Below the pieces are notes generated by a model. It ran no database searches and had not been told where the DNA came from. It saw nothing but the letters and a program-made list of their open reading frames with translations. The position numbers and the translations under genes were made by a program. Of a DNA stretch of 64,000 bases, positions 43,963-52,773 are shown piece by piece. This DNA comes from Bradyrhizobium lablabi (GTDB lineage Bacteria > Pseudomonadota > Alphaproteobacteria > Rhizobiales > Xanthobacteraceae). Location: assembly GCF_018131005.1 (NCBI RefSeq), contig NZ_JAFCJK010000005.1:1-64000 (forward strand), in the 5' to 3' direction. The first letter of the stretch is position 1, and every line of letters starts with the position of its first letter.

Positions 43963-45833
43963 TGTCGAGCGACCCGTTCCGATCGTCCTACCGCGGTGTG
44001 CAGCCCGGCACCCGGCTCAACGGCATCTATGAGATCGAAGCGATGATCGGCGCGGGCGGGATGGGTGAAGTCTACAAGTGCCGCGAGATCCAGACCGGCG
44101 CGCCGGTCGCGGTGAAGATGCTGCTGCCCGACATGGTTGAGAACGAGGCGGCGCTCGGGCTGTTCCGTCGGGAGGCGGCGGCGCTCCACAACCTTCCGCA
44201 CGACGCGATTGTTCGCTACTTCCTGTTCACCGTGGAGCCGGCGCTGCAGCGACCGTATCTCGCCATGGAGTTCGTGAACGGCCGCTCGCTCTCGACCATG
44301 CTCGAGGAAGGTCCGCTGACGTTCGAGGCGCTGGTCAAGCTGATGCGTCGTGTCGCGTCGGGACTGCAAGCCGCCCACGACCATGGCATCATCCATCGCG
44401 ACGTATCCCCGGATAACATCATCGTGCCGCTCGACGATGTGACGCGAGCCAAGATCATCGATTTTGGCATCGCGCGTTCCACCCAAGTGGGCGACAAGAC
44501 CATTATCGGCTCGGGCTTCGCCGGCAAGGACAACTACGTCTCGCCGGAGCAGGTCGGGCTATACGGCAATGAGGTTACCGCGAAGTCCGACGTCTACAGC
44601 CTGGGTCTCGTGCTGTTCCATGCGCTGACCGGACAGAAGCTCGACATGGGCGGCAGCCAGTTTCAACTGGTGGAGAAGCGCCGGCGCGTGCCCGATCTCG
44701 GCGCGGTGGACATGCGGATCAGGCCTCTGTTGGAGCGGATGCTACAGCCCGAGCCAGACTTGCGTCCGACGATGGCAGAGATCGCCAACTGGATGCAGGC
44801 TGCCTCGGCGGATGCGCCGGCCACGCCGTTGCACGGCTTCAATCCGCTGGCCCGGCCGGAAAGCGGAGCGCCGGCACTGCACGATCGGACGCCATCGACG
44901 GCGCCAAGGCCGCGCAGGCGCTGGCTCGGCACAGGCGTGGCCGCGCTGCTGCTCCTGCTCGGTGGCGGCGGATATGCCTTCTACAAGCTGGTCTGGACTG
45001 CGCCGCGCGTGCCGGGCTTGCCGCCACCGCCGAGGCTCGATACGGCAAGGCCGTCGCCTACGGCCGAACCTGTCAAGCCGGAGCCCGGGCGGCAAGAGCC
45101 GGCGAAGTTGCCTGGGCGGCCGACAGCGACGCCGACGCCAACCCCAACCCTTGTCTCGCCGACCGCGATGCCGACGCCTGTGCAACCAACGGCGACGCCC
45201 CCTCTTGACGTCAATGCACCGGGGCGCGCCGAACGCATCCGGAGATTTGTAGCCAAATATGAGGGCGGCGACTGCTTTTTCATCATGCCAGTCGCGGTCA
45301 GCTCAAGCGCCGCCGTGATCGAAGGCTTCGGCGCTTCGACCGCCCCGTTCGACGCCTTCGACAAGGCGTTCCGACGGGAACAGGGATTCGAGGCTTCGGT
45401 CGGCGTCCGGCAGGTGACGCAAGCGCAGTGCCCGGCCGTTAAGTTCTTGAGCCAGGTCGGCAGCGATCAGGCGCGAACGCCGCGGATCAATCTGAGCGCG
45501 ACAGAGCTGAAGGTGGGCGAGACTTTGACCGGCACTATCGAGAATTTCGCCAACCGCGTGGTGGAATTGTTGATGGTGTCGGATCGCGGCGAGGTGCAGA
45601 GCCTGTCCTATCTCCTGAAGCCGGGGATCGATTCGTTGTCGTTTGCGCTCCCGGCAGCGCGCGGAGCCGGTCCACAACTCATCCTGGCTGTCGCGACCCC
45701 TCGCGTCCTCGACTCGCTGCGTCAGCCGCGGCCGATGGCAGCCGATGCTTTCTTCCTGCAAGCGCTGAGCGAGGCTCAGCGCAGCAACGTGACGATGACC
45801 GCGGCTGCGCGCTACGTGCTGCTGACGAACTGA
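43959..45833 (+). CDS. ppkA: Membrane Ser/Thr kinase PpkA of the T6SS
   Basis: A 624-residue receptor-like kinase. The cytoplasmic Hanks-type domain spans about residues 23-295, with GAGGMGEVYK, VAVKML, the catalytic loop HRDVSPDNIIVP and DFGIA. The lysine usual in HRDxKPEN is Ser here, a substitution seen in some bacterial kinases. One membrane segment (~323-345) follows a Pro-rich part. The periplasmic domain (~415-624) has two Cys and a DUF4384-like end (ELLMVSDRGEVQSLSYLLKP) that may sense envelope signals. It closes the rightward operon and opposes PppA. Confidence 0.93.
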   Translation: MMSSDPFRSSYRGVQPGTRLNGIYEIEAMIGAGGMGEVYKCREIQTGAPVAVKMLLPDMVENEAALGLFRREAAALHNLPHDAIVRYFLFTVEPALQRPYLAMEFVNGRSLSTMLEEGPLTFEALVKLMRRVASGLQAAHDHGIIHRDVSPDNIIVPLDDVTRAKIIDFGIARSTQVGDKTIIGSGFAGKDNYVSPEQVGLYGNEVTAKSDVYSLGLVLFHALTGQKLDMGGSQFQLVEKRRRVPDLGAVDMRIRPLLERMLQPEPDLRPTMAEIANWMQAASADAPATPLHGFNPLARPESGAPALHDRTPSTAPRPRRRWLGTGVAALLLLLGGGGYAFYKLVWTAPRVPGLPPPPRLDTARPSPTAEPVKPEPGRQEPAKLPGRPTATPTPTPTLVSPTAMPTPVQPTATPPLDVNAPGRAERIRRFVAKYEGGDCFFIMPVAVSSSAAVIEGFGASTAPFDAFDKAFRREQGFEASVGVRQVTQAQCPAVKFLSQVGSDQARTPRINLSATELKVGETLTGTIENFANRVVELLMVSDRGEVQSLSYLLKPGIDSLSFALPAARGAGPQLILAVATPRVLDSLRQPRPMAADAFFLQALSEAQRSNVTMTAAARYVLLTN

Positions 45834-45842
45834 AGTGGTTTC

Positions 45843-46883
45843 TCAGAATCTTCCGACCACCAGGATCTTCAGGTCGGCGTCCGGCTTGAAATTGCTTGCC
45901 GTATATTCGAGCGGGCTGCCGGCGCCAGATGCCTTGAGCCGACCCGAACAGAAGCTGACCAGGCGGTCGCTGCCACCGGGATCGATGGTCAACCTGAACG
46001 ATCGGATCGGGCCTGCCCAGTTCGCGCCAGTTTTCAGCACATATGAGATACGCCGCTCCTGCAGCTTTGCGGCATTGGCCTGACTGCTACCTGCGCGCTT
46101 ATCCAACTCGGCGAGGAAGGCATCCGTGACGCAAAACTCTTTTCGATAGCGTTCGACTTCCTGACTGAGCGCGCTGCTCTGGCGCAGACTGGAGCGCAGG
46201 ATGGTATCAGGGCTCGAGCCGACGCTCGGGCGATACTGGTGCTCGACGACGACCTTACGAGCGGGCGGAAACACCTGCTGGCGCACAGCCGAGGTCCTGG
46301 TGACCCAGCCTGGCGCGTATTGCTGACGGCCGTTGTCGCTCATACCGGCAGGCATCAGGAGCCCGTCGTCCACGAGCCGGGTCCGGGTCGCCGCCGGCAG
46401 GTCGGCCACACGGATTTCGCGGCTGCCCACGGGCAGTAGTGGCAGCTTGAGCTGACGGAGCAGGGCACTGACATCCTTGTTGCCAATCACGGCACGCTGA
46501 TCGATGGTCAGAGGCACCGGGCTGCCATCGACCTTGGTCTCGAAGTCGACGAAGTTGACCGGATCGTTCGAAGGCAGCGCAATGTTCTCGGCCTCCGACA
46601 GGTCGATGTCGGGGAGCGGAAAGGCGACGGTGAGCGTGACCGGCTTAGCTGTGGTGTTGGTGAATTCGTAGCGAACGCTGACGCGATCGAGTCCGATATG
46701 AAGGTCCTCGCTCTCCATGGCGACGTCATTTGTGCGCACGAACTGCAGCCCGCCGATCGCCAATTCGGCCGCGGAGTCGTTGGCCTGTGCCGGCCAGCCG
46801 ATTGCAACAAGGATCGCGGGGATCAAGGCCCGTAGGGTGAATGATCGCCGAGTTGACGGTCTTCTCACGATGCCAGCCTCCAT
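45843..46883 (-). CDS. Exported DUF4424-like protein
   Basis: A 346-residue protein with a signal peptide (ALIPAILVAIGWPAQA, cleavage near residue 34) and the DUF4424 pattern: ELAIGGLQFVRTNDVAMESE near the mature N-terminus, then VRYEFTNTTAKPVTLTVAFP and LPDID. The fold is beta-rich and probably periplasmic. Family function is unknown. It is convergent with ppkA, 9 bases from its stop, and marks the boundary between the core T6SS and the envelope-protein block. Confidence 0.8.
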   Translation of the reverse strand: MEAGIVRRPSTRRSFTLRALIPAILVAIGWPAQANDSAAELAIGGLQFVRTNDVAMESEDLHIGLDRVSVRYEFTNTTAKPVTLTVAFPLPDIDLSEAENIALPSNDPVNFVDFETKVDGSPVPLTIDQRAVIGNKDVSALLRQLKLPLLPVGSREIRVADLPAATRTRLVDDGLLMPAGMSDNGRQQYAPGWVTRTSAVRQQVFPPARKVVVEHQYRPSVGSSPDTILRSSLRQSSALSQEVERYRKEFCVTDAFLAELDKRAGSSQANAAKLQERRISYVLKTGANWAGPIRSFRLTIDPGGSDRLVSFCSGRLKASGAGSPLEYTASNFKPDADLKILVVGRF

Positions 46884-46916
46884 GCCGCGTCGCAGCCCAT
46901 GCTGTCTCAGCGGTGG

Positions 46917-47198
46917 TCAGTCCATCGCCTGATAAAGCTCGCCCCACTCGGATTTCCAGACGCCGTCCGGATCGCAAACCACGATCGCGACCTTCATGTC
47001 GTTGGCGAGCCGGATGGCGCCCCGATAGGCGTCTTGGGCCGGCAGGTTGCTGCTGATCTGGTCGGTGCTCAGCCGGCCCCCACTGGCGGTGGCGGGGAAT
47101 ACGATCGATCCCGCGGCCCCGTCATTGTCTCGCTTCAGGACGAGGGTGATCGCGTCGGGTTGGACTTCACTGACCTGCTCAAACCGGTTCTTGACCAT
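46917..47198 (-). CDS. Small hypothetical protein next to DUF4424
   Basis: A 93-residue protein starting MVKNRFEQVSEVQPDAITLV and ending VCDPDGVWKSEWGELYQAMD. No signal peptide is visible. A TTG at 47213 is in frame, but the ATG at 47198 is preferred. Its start lies 32 bases from a perfect palindrome that it shares with the divergent beta-propeller/NlpC gene. It is followed 33 bases later by the DUF4424 gene on the same strand. No family is recognised. Confidence 0.65.
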   Translation of the reverse strand: MVKNRFEQVSEVQPDAITLVLKRDNDGAAGSIVFPATASGGRLSTDQISSNLPAQDAYRGAIRLANDMKVAIVVCDPDGVWKSEWGELYQAMD

Positions 47199-47229
47199 GA
47201 TTTTGCACCGCAAGCTGAGAACGTTCCGG

Positions 47230-47249
47230 CTATCACCGTCCGGTGATAG
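47230..47249. promoter_or_regulatory. Perfect 20-base palindrome in a divergent promoter
   Basis: The arms CTATCACCG (47230-47238) and CGGTGATAG (47241-47249) flank a central TC. It lies between the start of the 93-residue gene and that of the beta-propeller/NlpC gene, 105 bases upstream of the latter. The half-site resembles lambda-type repressor operators (TATCACCG), suggesting a dimeric helix-turn-helix regulator controlling both genes. Confidence 0.65.
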
Positions 47250-47353
47250 AATTGAACTCGATGGAGATTGCTCGCCACTAATTGATGCGCCGCACTAGCG
47301 CGGTCTCGGATTAGTCGATCCGAAAGGCCGAACGGTTCGGGAATGAAGCGAAC

Positions 47354-49084
47354 ATGTTTCGTCGAAGTAAGTGGATCTGGATTATCATCGCCGCCGGAGC
47401 CGTCTTTGTCAGCACGGCGAAAGCCGACGATACCGTGGTGCGGAGCTTCGCCAGTGGTTCGACTGCCTCGACGGTCGGGATCGTCCCGCCCAGCGAGGAC
47501 GTCGAGATCGGGGGGCCGCAAGCGCTCAGCGCCGACGGGCAGGGCAATCTGTTTGTGCTCGATCAGGTCAACGGCCGCATACTCCAGTTCGACCCGAAAC
47601 AACCGAACGCTGAGCCTGACGTCCTCAAGATGCCGGCGGACGTCCAGCCGACCGACCTTGTGGTCCGCAACGACGACATCATGGTCTGGGACGGCGGTGT
47701 GCGCACGCTGAAGGCGGCGCAGGGTCAGTCCACGCGCGGGCTCGGCGGCGATGTAGTCCAGCTTGAGGAGGTGTCGACCCGCGGTGCGGACGATCAGGTC
47801 GCTGCCTCGGCTTTCGCCCAGATGGGATCGCAGCCGCCCAGCAGCGCGACCGACCTGCTCGATCAGAACACCCGCGCGGCCATCGTCAGAACGACGCGGC
47901 AGCCCGACCGGCAGTACGTCGCCTCCCGCAGCAAGGGATCGGTGATCGCCGACATCATTCCGGACAAGGGCAATGCCAGCGTGCGCGTTGAAATCCAGAC
48001 CATGGTCACCAACGAGACCATTGGGCAACTCGGCCTGCGCGTGCGCAACCAGCTCGGCGCAGTGGAATTTCTCGAAATTGACAACAGCGACCGCTTCTAT
48101 GTGCTGGCCGAGGACATTCCGCCTTCGGGAAAGAACGCTTCCACCTTTGTCGCGCGCTATGCGGCGAACGGGCGCCTCGAGGGCATTTATGAGCTGCCTT
48201 TGGAAAATACGCCGTTGACGAGGCGATTCGTCACAGTCTCGGGCGACGGCGACGTCTACTTCCTACGTACCAAGACGGACGGCATTGAAGTGGTCGGCGT
48301 CGGCTTCCGGCCGTTGCGCAACGTATCAGTCATCGATACGCGGCCGCCGCGGACGCCGGCCGGCGCCGGGGCGCCGGCGCAGCCCGACACCAAGTTCAGC
48401 GGGGTAGCCGCCATGCGGCCCTCCAACCGCCAGCAGGCGATCGAGACCGCGTTCGCATTCGAGGGCATCCAGTGGAAACTGACGCCCGCGAACTATGGCG
48501 GCGATCCGGATAGCCAGTGCGCCGGCTTCAATCGTATCCGCCGGCCGTGGTACCTCCAGGGCAAACTGAACCAGGAGGTGCGCGGTGTGCCGTATTGCTG
48601 GGGCTGCCACGGTTCGCTCGCGAACTTCAAACAGCGGATCGAGAGCGGCACGCTGGCAGGCAATGTCTGTACCCGCAATGCACCGCGGCCGGATGTGGCG
48701 GGCGTCGACTGTTCGGCGTTCGTCAGCGCAACCTGGGGACTCTCGGTGCATTACACGACCGCCGCTATTCCCGCGATCGCGAAAGCCGTGGAAAATCCCT
48801 GGGATCTGAAGCCCGGTGACGCCCTGAACAAGCCTGGCTCCCATGTGATGTTGTTTCTGCGTTTCACACCGGATCGAAAGGCGGAGGTGATGGAATCTTC
48901 GACCGGCGGCTGCAACGGACGGGTCTGCCGCAACGTCTATCCGCTCGCGAGCTTGCTCGCGCGGGGTTACGCACCGGTCCGTTTTCGCGGCTTCGCGGAT
49001 GACCAAATGGCCGTCTCCGCCAGCGCCTATCACGATACCGAGGCGGCGCCGACCGGCCGGAAGTCGGCAAACACCAGGCGCTGA
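47354..49084 (+). CDS. Exported beta-propeller protein with NlpC/P60-like C-terminal domain
   Basis: A 576-residue exported protein. A signal peptide (WIWIIIAAGAVFVSTAKA) is followed by a beta-propeller-like region (residues ~50-320; GGPQALSADGQGNLFVLDQV, then DIMVWDGGVRTL). The C-terminal papain-like domain (~360-560) has Cys453 in GVDCSAFVSATWG and His497 in KPGSHVMLFL, the expected nucleophile and base of NlpC/P60 or CHAP amidases. YCWGCHG upstream mimics the family YxWGG entry. It probably acts on peptidoglycan in the periplasm, perhaps opening the wall for T6SS assembly as TagX-like enzymes do. Placement beside a T6SS supports this, but it is inference. Confidence 0.75.
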   Translation: MFRRSKWIWIIIAAGAVFVSTAKADDTVVRSFASGSTASTVGIVPPSEDVEIGGPQALSADGQGNLFVLDQVNGRILQFDPKQPNAEPDVLKMPADVQPTDLVVRNDDIMVWDGGVRTLKAAQGQSTRGLGGDVVQLEEVSTRGADDQVAASAFAQMGSQPPSSATDLLDQNTRAAIVRTTRQPDRQYVASRSKGSVIADIIPDKGNASVRVEIQTMVTNETIGQLGLRVRNQLGAVEFLEIDNSDRFYVLAEDIPPSGKNASTFVARYAANGRLEGIYELPLENTPLTRRFVTVSGDGDVYFLRTKTDGIEVVGVGFRPLRNVSVIDTRPPRTPAGAGAPAQPDTKFSGVAAMRPSNRQQAIETAFAFEGIQWKLTPANYGGDPDSQCAGFNRIRRPWYLQGKLNQEVRGVPYCWGCHGSLANFKQRIESGTLAGNVCTRNAPRPDVAGVDCSAFVSATWGLSVHYTTAAIPAIAKAVENPWDLKPGDALNKPGSHVMLFLRFTPDRKAEVMESSTGGCNGRVCRNVYPLASLLARGYAPVRFRGFADDQMAVSASAYHDTEAAPTGRKSANTRR

Positions 49085-49179
49085 ACCACGGCAGTCCTTG
49101 GCGTGACAAATGATTATGGACTACTGCTCGCAGGCTGGTTCCCGAACGTGCCGCCCGGCGTGGTTCAGGAAAGATCTGC

Positions 49180-50976
49180 ATGTCGTCGAGGTGGACCACG
49201 ATGCGAAGGCCCCGGGGATTTGAGCGCATAATCGCGCGATTTGGTTTCGCCATCGTGCTCGCGACGTTGATTGGTCTTGGTCTGCCATCCCAACGCGCTC
49301 ATGCGGTGGGTGGATTGTCGATCAGCAATCCAGATGGCGGTGCCGTGCGTGCACTCGTAATAGGAATCGACGACTACCAGCACGTGCGCAAGCTGAAGGG
49401 GGCAGTGGCCGACGCCGATGACATCGTGTCGAGCTTGAGGACGATGGGGGTCGGCGATATCGTTGAGCTCACCAATGCACAGGCCGATCGGGCAAGCCTC
49501 TTGCGCGAGATCAGCGCACTGGTTGAGCGGACCAAAAACAACGATTTGATCTTCCTGTCTATCGCCGGCCATGGCACCCAAGAGCCGGAGCGCGTCAAGG
49601 GCTCGGAGCCCGATGGGATGGAGAACGTGTTCCTGCTACCGGGCTTCGAGGCCACGCCGGCTGGATCCGTGCAACGCATCCTAGGTAGCGAGTTCAATCA
49701 TTTCATCAGACAGTTCGAGCTGCGCGGCGCGAAGGTGATCTTCGTCGCGGACACCTGCCACGGCGGCGGAATGGCGCGCGATATCGATCCGCGCGCGGCG
49801 GAGATGAGCTTCCGGCAAGTGCCGTCGTACACGCTGCTGGTCGATGAGCTGAAGCCGGTGTCAGACCGCAACGATCCGAAGTCGGAGCTCGATCTCGACC
49901 ATACCGCGTTCATCGCCGCGGTTGACCGTTACACCAAGGCGCCGGAAGTGCGGATTCCCGGGATCGACGGCCTGCGTGGTGCTCTCAGCTATGCGGTAGC
50001 GCGGGCGGTGGAGGGCAGCGCGGACACCAATCATGATGGGAAGGTGACGCTCAAGGAGCTCTTCAGCAATGTTCGCCAGGTGGTCTATCAGCTGTCAGAC
50101 CAGCGCCAGAACGTCGTGACGATATCATCGCCGACGCAGACGCCGGAGACCGACGTGGCCTACGAACTGACGCGCGGAGTGGTTCTGATCCAGGGACCGA
50201 CCGCGGGTCCAGCCTCCGTTCCGGCCGGAGCACCCGCGCCCGCGGAGGCGCGCGCGGCCGCGTCGCCGCCCGTCGCTGCCACGGCGGCAGCCGCTCCGGC
50301 CGGCGCCGCACCGACGCCCCCGCGCGCCACACCGACGCCCCCGCGCGCCGCAGCGCCGATCCGGCTTGCAGCGCTCGACGGCAAGACGAGCTATTTCCCG
50401 GGCGTGAAGCCGCAGGACGTCGCGGTGCAGGCCGTACTGCCGACGGACAACCCCGACCTGATCTGGGATCCCTCGTCCCACGACGTCATTGCCTGGGGTG
50501 ACGTGGTCGCCTATGGGGTGGATGTTGCCGACCTGCCGACCGTCGTCGATCGGACCGCGGCAATCCGTGAACTTAAGCGCATGGCGACCAAGTCGCCGCA
50601 GGTCATGCGAATTTGGCCGGACGATCGGCAGCAGCGGAGCGGTCAGACCGTCGAGATTGACCTCTCCGACGTGGCGTCAAGAGCCGTGCTGCTGTTCAAC
50701 GTGTCTGGCGACGGCACCATCCAAATGTTGTATCCGGTCGGCTCCGATGTGGCGCTGGCCCGATCGGCGAGCCTGCGGTTGCCGCTGCGGGTCCGCGAGC
50801 CGTTCGGCGCCGAGCAGGTCGTTGCCGTGACCTCGCAGCAGCGTATGCCCGAGCTGGAGAACGTTCTGACGCAGCTGAACCGGCGCCGCGCGTCGGGGCA
50901 AGTGATCAAGAACCTGGAGCGTTTCCTGCCTGCAGACGCACGGATCGGCTCAATCGGCTTCTTTAGTGTTCCCTGA
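49180..50976 (+). CDS. Exported caspase-fold protein with EF-hand and DUF4384-like domain
   Basis: A 598-residue protein with an N-terminal signal sequence (AIVLATLIGLGLPSQRAHA). The C14-type caspase domain has VRALVIGIDDYQHV, catalytic His131 in SIAGHGTQ and Cys193 in VADTCHGGG. A canonical EF loop follows (DTNHDGKVTLKE, residues 282-293), then an Ala/Pro-rich linker and a DUF4384-like domain (~430-598; VLLFNVSGDGTIQMLYPVGS). It is probably a calcium-responsive periplasmic peptidase. It lies 95 bases after the NlpC-like gene and 22 bases before another DUF4384-like gene. Confidence 0.8.
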   Translation: MSSRWTTMRRPRGFERIIARFGFAIVLATLIGLGLPSQRAHAVGGLSISNPDGGAVRALVIGIDDYQHVRKLKGAVADADDIVSSLRTMGVGDIVELTNAQADRASLLREISALVERTKNNDLIFLSIAGHGTQEPERVKGSEPDGMENVFLLPGFEATPAGSVQRILGSEFNHFIRQFELRGAKVIFVADTCHGGGMARDIDPRAAEMSFRQVPSYTLLVDELKPVSDRNDPKSELDLDHTAFIAAVDRYTKAPEVRIPGIDGLRGALSYAVARAVEGSADTNHDGKVTLKELFSNVRQVVYQLSDQRQNVVTISSPTQTPETDVAYELTRGVVLIQGPTAGPASVPAGAPAPAEARAAASPPVAATAAAAPAGAAPTPPRATPTPPRAAAPIRLAALDGKTSYFPGVKPQDVAVQAVLPTDNPDLIWDPSSHDVIAWGDVVAYGVDVADLPTVVDRTAAIRELKRMATKSPQVMRIWPDDRQQRSGQTVEIDLSDVASRAVLLFNVSGDGTIQMLYPVGSDVALARSASLRLPLRVREPFGAEQVVAVTSQQRMPELENVLTQLNRRRASGQVIKNLERFLPADARIGSIGFFSVP

Positions 50977-50998
50977 CGTTTTCCAAGTGAAGCCAGCC

Positions 50999-51646
50999 AT
51001 GCCGCGACCGAAGGCCGTTCGCCGCGAGCGACCATGGGTGGCTCTCGTGTCGCTGATGGTTGGGAGCGGGACCGCGTTTGCGGCACCGCTACTACCCACG
51101 CCTCCACGCGAGAATACGGGGACTGCGCCATGGCTTTGGCGCGTGCAGTCCGCGCCCGGACCGACCAATGCCGCAAGCGTTTCCCTAAAGATGCTGCCGG
51201 ACCTGACGGTCGGCGTTGGCAGCAAGGTGTCGTTCGGTGTGACCGCCAGGAAGGCGGGGTATCTTGTGCTGGTCGACGTCGATGCGGAAGGTCGGATGTC
51301 CCAGATCTTTCCCACACCCGAGCTGCTGGCGCAGTCGAACGAACGCGACATCAATTACGTCAGGCCCGGAGTGGAATTTGTTGTTCCGACGCCGGTGGCG
51401 AGGCAACGTGGCTTTGAGTACGTGATCTCGCCGCCGACCGGATCCGCAACCGTCGTGGCGATTCTCAGCGAGCGACGTGTGCAATTGCTTGATCTGCCCG
51501 ACATGCCCCGCAAGCTGCAAGGCAAGGAGGATGCGCTGAGCTATCTGTCGGCCTGGACCAGTACGTTGCGCGTGCCGGATGCCGGCAGCGGAAAACTGCT
51601 GCCAAGCAACTGGTCGTTCGACGTCAAGCCTTATTCCATCAGGTGA
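50999..51646 (+). CDS. Exported DUF4384-like protein
   Basis: A 215-residue protein with a signal peptide (VALVSLMVGSGTAFA, cleavage near residue 29) and a single DUF4384-like beta-sandwich (KVSFGVTARKAGYLVLVDVD, then SQIFPTPELLAQSN). It resembles the C-terminal domain of the caspase-fold protein just upstream and of the kinase PpkA. The ATG at 50999 lies 22 bases after that gene's stop. No catalytic motif is visible, so a ligand-binding or sensing role is more likely. Confidence 0.75.
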   Translation: MPRPKAVRRERPWVALVSLMVGSGTAFAAPLLPTPPRENTGTAPWLWRVQSAPGPTNAASVSLKMLPDLTVGVGSKVSFGVTARKAGYLVLVDVDAEGRMSQIFPTPELLAQSNERDINYVRPGVEFVVPTPVARQRGFEYVISPPTGSATVVAILSERRVQLLDLPDMPRKLQGKEDALSYLSAWTSTLRVPDAGSGKLLPSNWSFDVKPYSIR

Positions 51647-51693
51647 CGCGCAATGCACCGAGGTGAGATCGGGCAGATTCTGTGAACAACGGC

Positions 51694-52677
51694 CTACAGC
51701 TTGCTCAACCGACTGTAAAAACCGCCTCGAGCGATCATGTAGTGAATGTCCTTTGGAAAGGGAAACGCCTCGCGAACGTTCGCGATCGCCAGCCTGAGGA
51801 ATTCCCCATGCTGCGGGGCTGGCTTCTGCTTGGTTGCGTCGGCTACCTGCGGAATCATGAAACGATCCACGAAGGCCGGATCGAAATCGTTGACCCTGAC
51901 CATCTGGCCAAATGCGGGAAACGCGTCGTAATGACCCAGGCTCACAGTGAGATTCTTGAGCCCAGGGCGCTGTGACGGAGTTCGATTGCCATCGGTCGTC
52001 GCCAGCCCACGCCCCATCAGATCCAGCTTCACCGATTGCGGGAGAGTCGATGGGCCATAGATGATCTCGAGCGCGCAGCCGCTCTGCCCCGATAACCAAT
52101 TGTACCAGAATGTTGCGTCATCGGGCTGAGCTCTCGCGCCGTAGAGGCAATCAAATCCCCAGCAAGCCTTCAGGTTCGGCTGATATTTTCCTAGGCTCCC
52201 GACGAGATTGCGCATGCCGTTGCCGCCTCCTGAATGGCAGGCGATGATGAGCTTTCCGATTTGAAGCTGAGGAGGGGAGCCTGAGACGGGAGCCAGGAAG
52301 TTCGAAAGACCTCCAAGCACCTCCTCCAGATAGCGTTCGCCCCATTTCGGGGTCGCCAGGTCCTTGACGCTGTAGTTCCCCGCAAAGCCGTCGCCCTCGG
52401 CATATTCGTAGCCGAGGAAAGGCGCGATGAGCACCACATCCTTGTTGACATCCCGAACCTGCTCGCGCAGTCGCGCGGGATCATTGCGGAACAGAAATTC
52501 ATGATTTCTGACATAGAATCCATGCAGCCATAGCACGACATCGAGCTTGTTGTTGGACGCCGTATGCTTCGGCGGCAAATAGACTGCCGTCGGTTTCATG
52601 CAAGGTGAGGTCTTCTTCGTGAAGAGCGTCACGCCGGGGAACGAGCCGATATCTTTCTGTTCGAAATCACACGGCAC
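51694..52677 (-). CDS. Alpha/beta hydrolase-like protein
   Basis: A 327-residue protein with an alpha/beta-hydrolase core. LDVVLWLHGFY gives the oxyanion region, and IIACHSGGGNGM contains the likely nucleophile Ser149, with Cys where the first Gly of GxSxG is usual. A late GHYDAF segment could supply the catalytic His. No signal peptide is present. The gene is convergent with the DUF4384-like gene and lies between two caspase-fold genes near the T6SS. It could be a lipase/esterase effector or a cytoplasmic esterase. Confidence 0.65.
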   Translation of the reverse strand: MPCDFEQKDIGSFPGVTLFTKKTSPCMKPTAVYLPPKHTASNNKLDVVLWLHGFYVRNHEFLFRNDPARLREQVRDVNKDVVLIAPFLGYEYAEGDGFAGNYSVKDLATPKWGERYLEEVLGGLSNFLAPVSGSPPQLQIGKLIIACHSGGGNGMRNLVGSLGKYQPNLKACWGFDCLYGARAQPDDATFWYNWLSGQSGCALEIIYGPSTLPQSVKLDLMGRGLATTDGNRTPSQRPGLKNLTVSLGHYDAFPAFGQMVRVNDFDPAFVDRFMIPQVADATKQKPAPQHGEFLRLAIANVREAFPFPKDIHYMIARGGFYSRLSKL

Positions 52678-52773
52678 GCAGGTCGCTCCGCTTCGGCCAC
52701 GTCATGCGCAGGAGTGACAGGCAAATGGTAGCTGTGGCGGCCTGTCGTCTCCGTAAGGCCGCCACGCTCGGAC

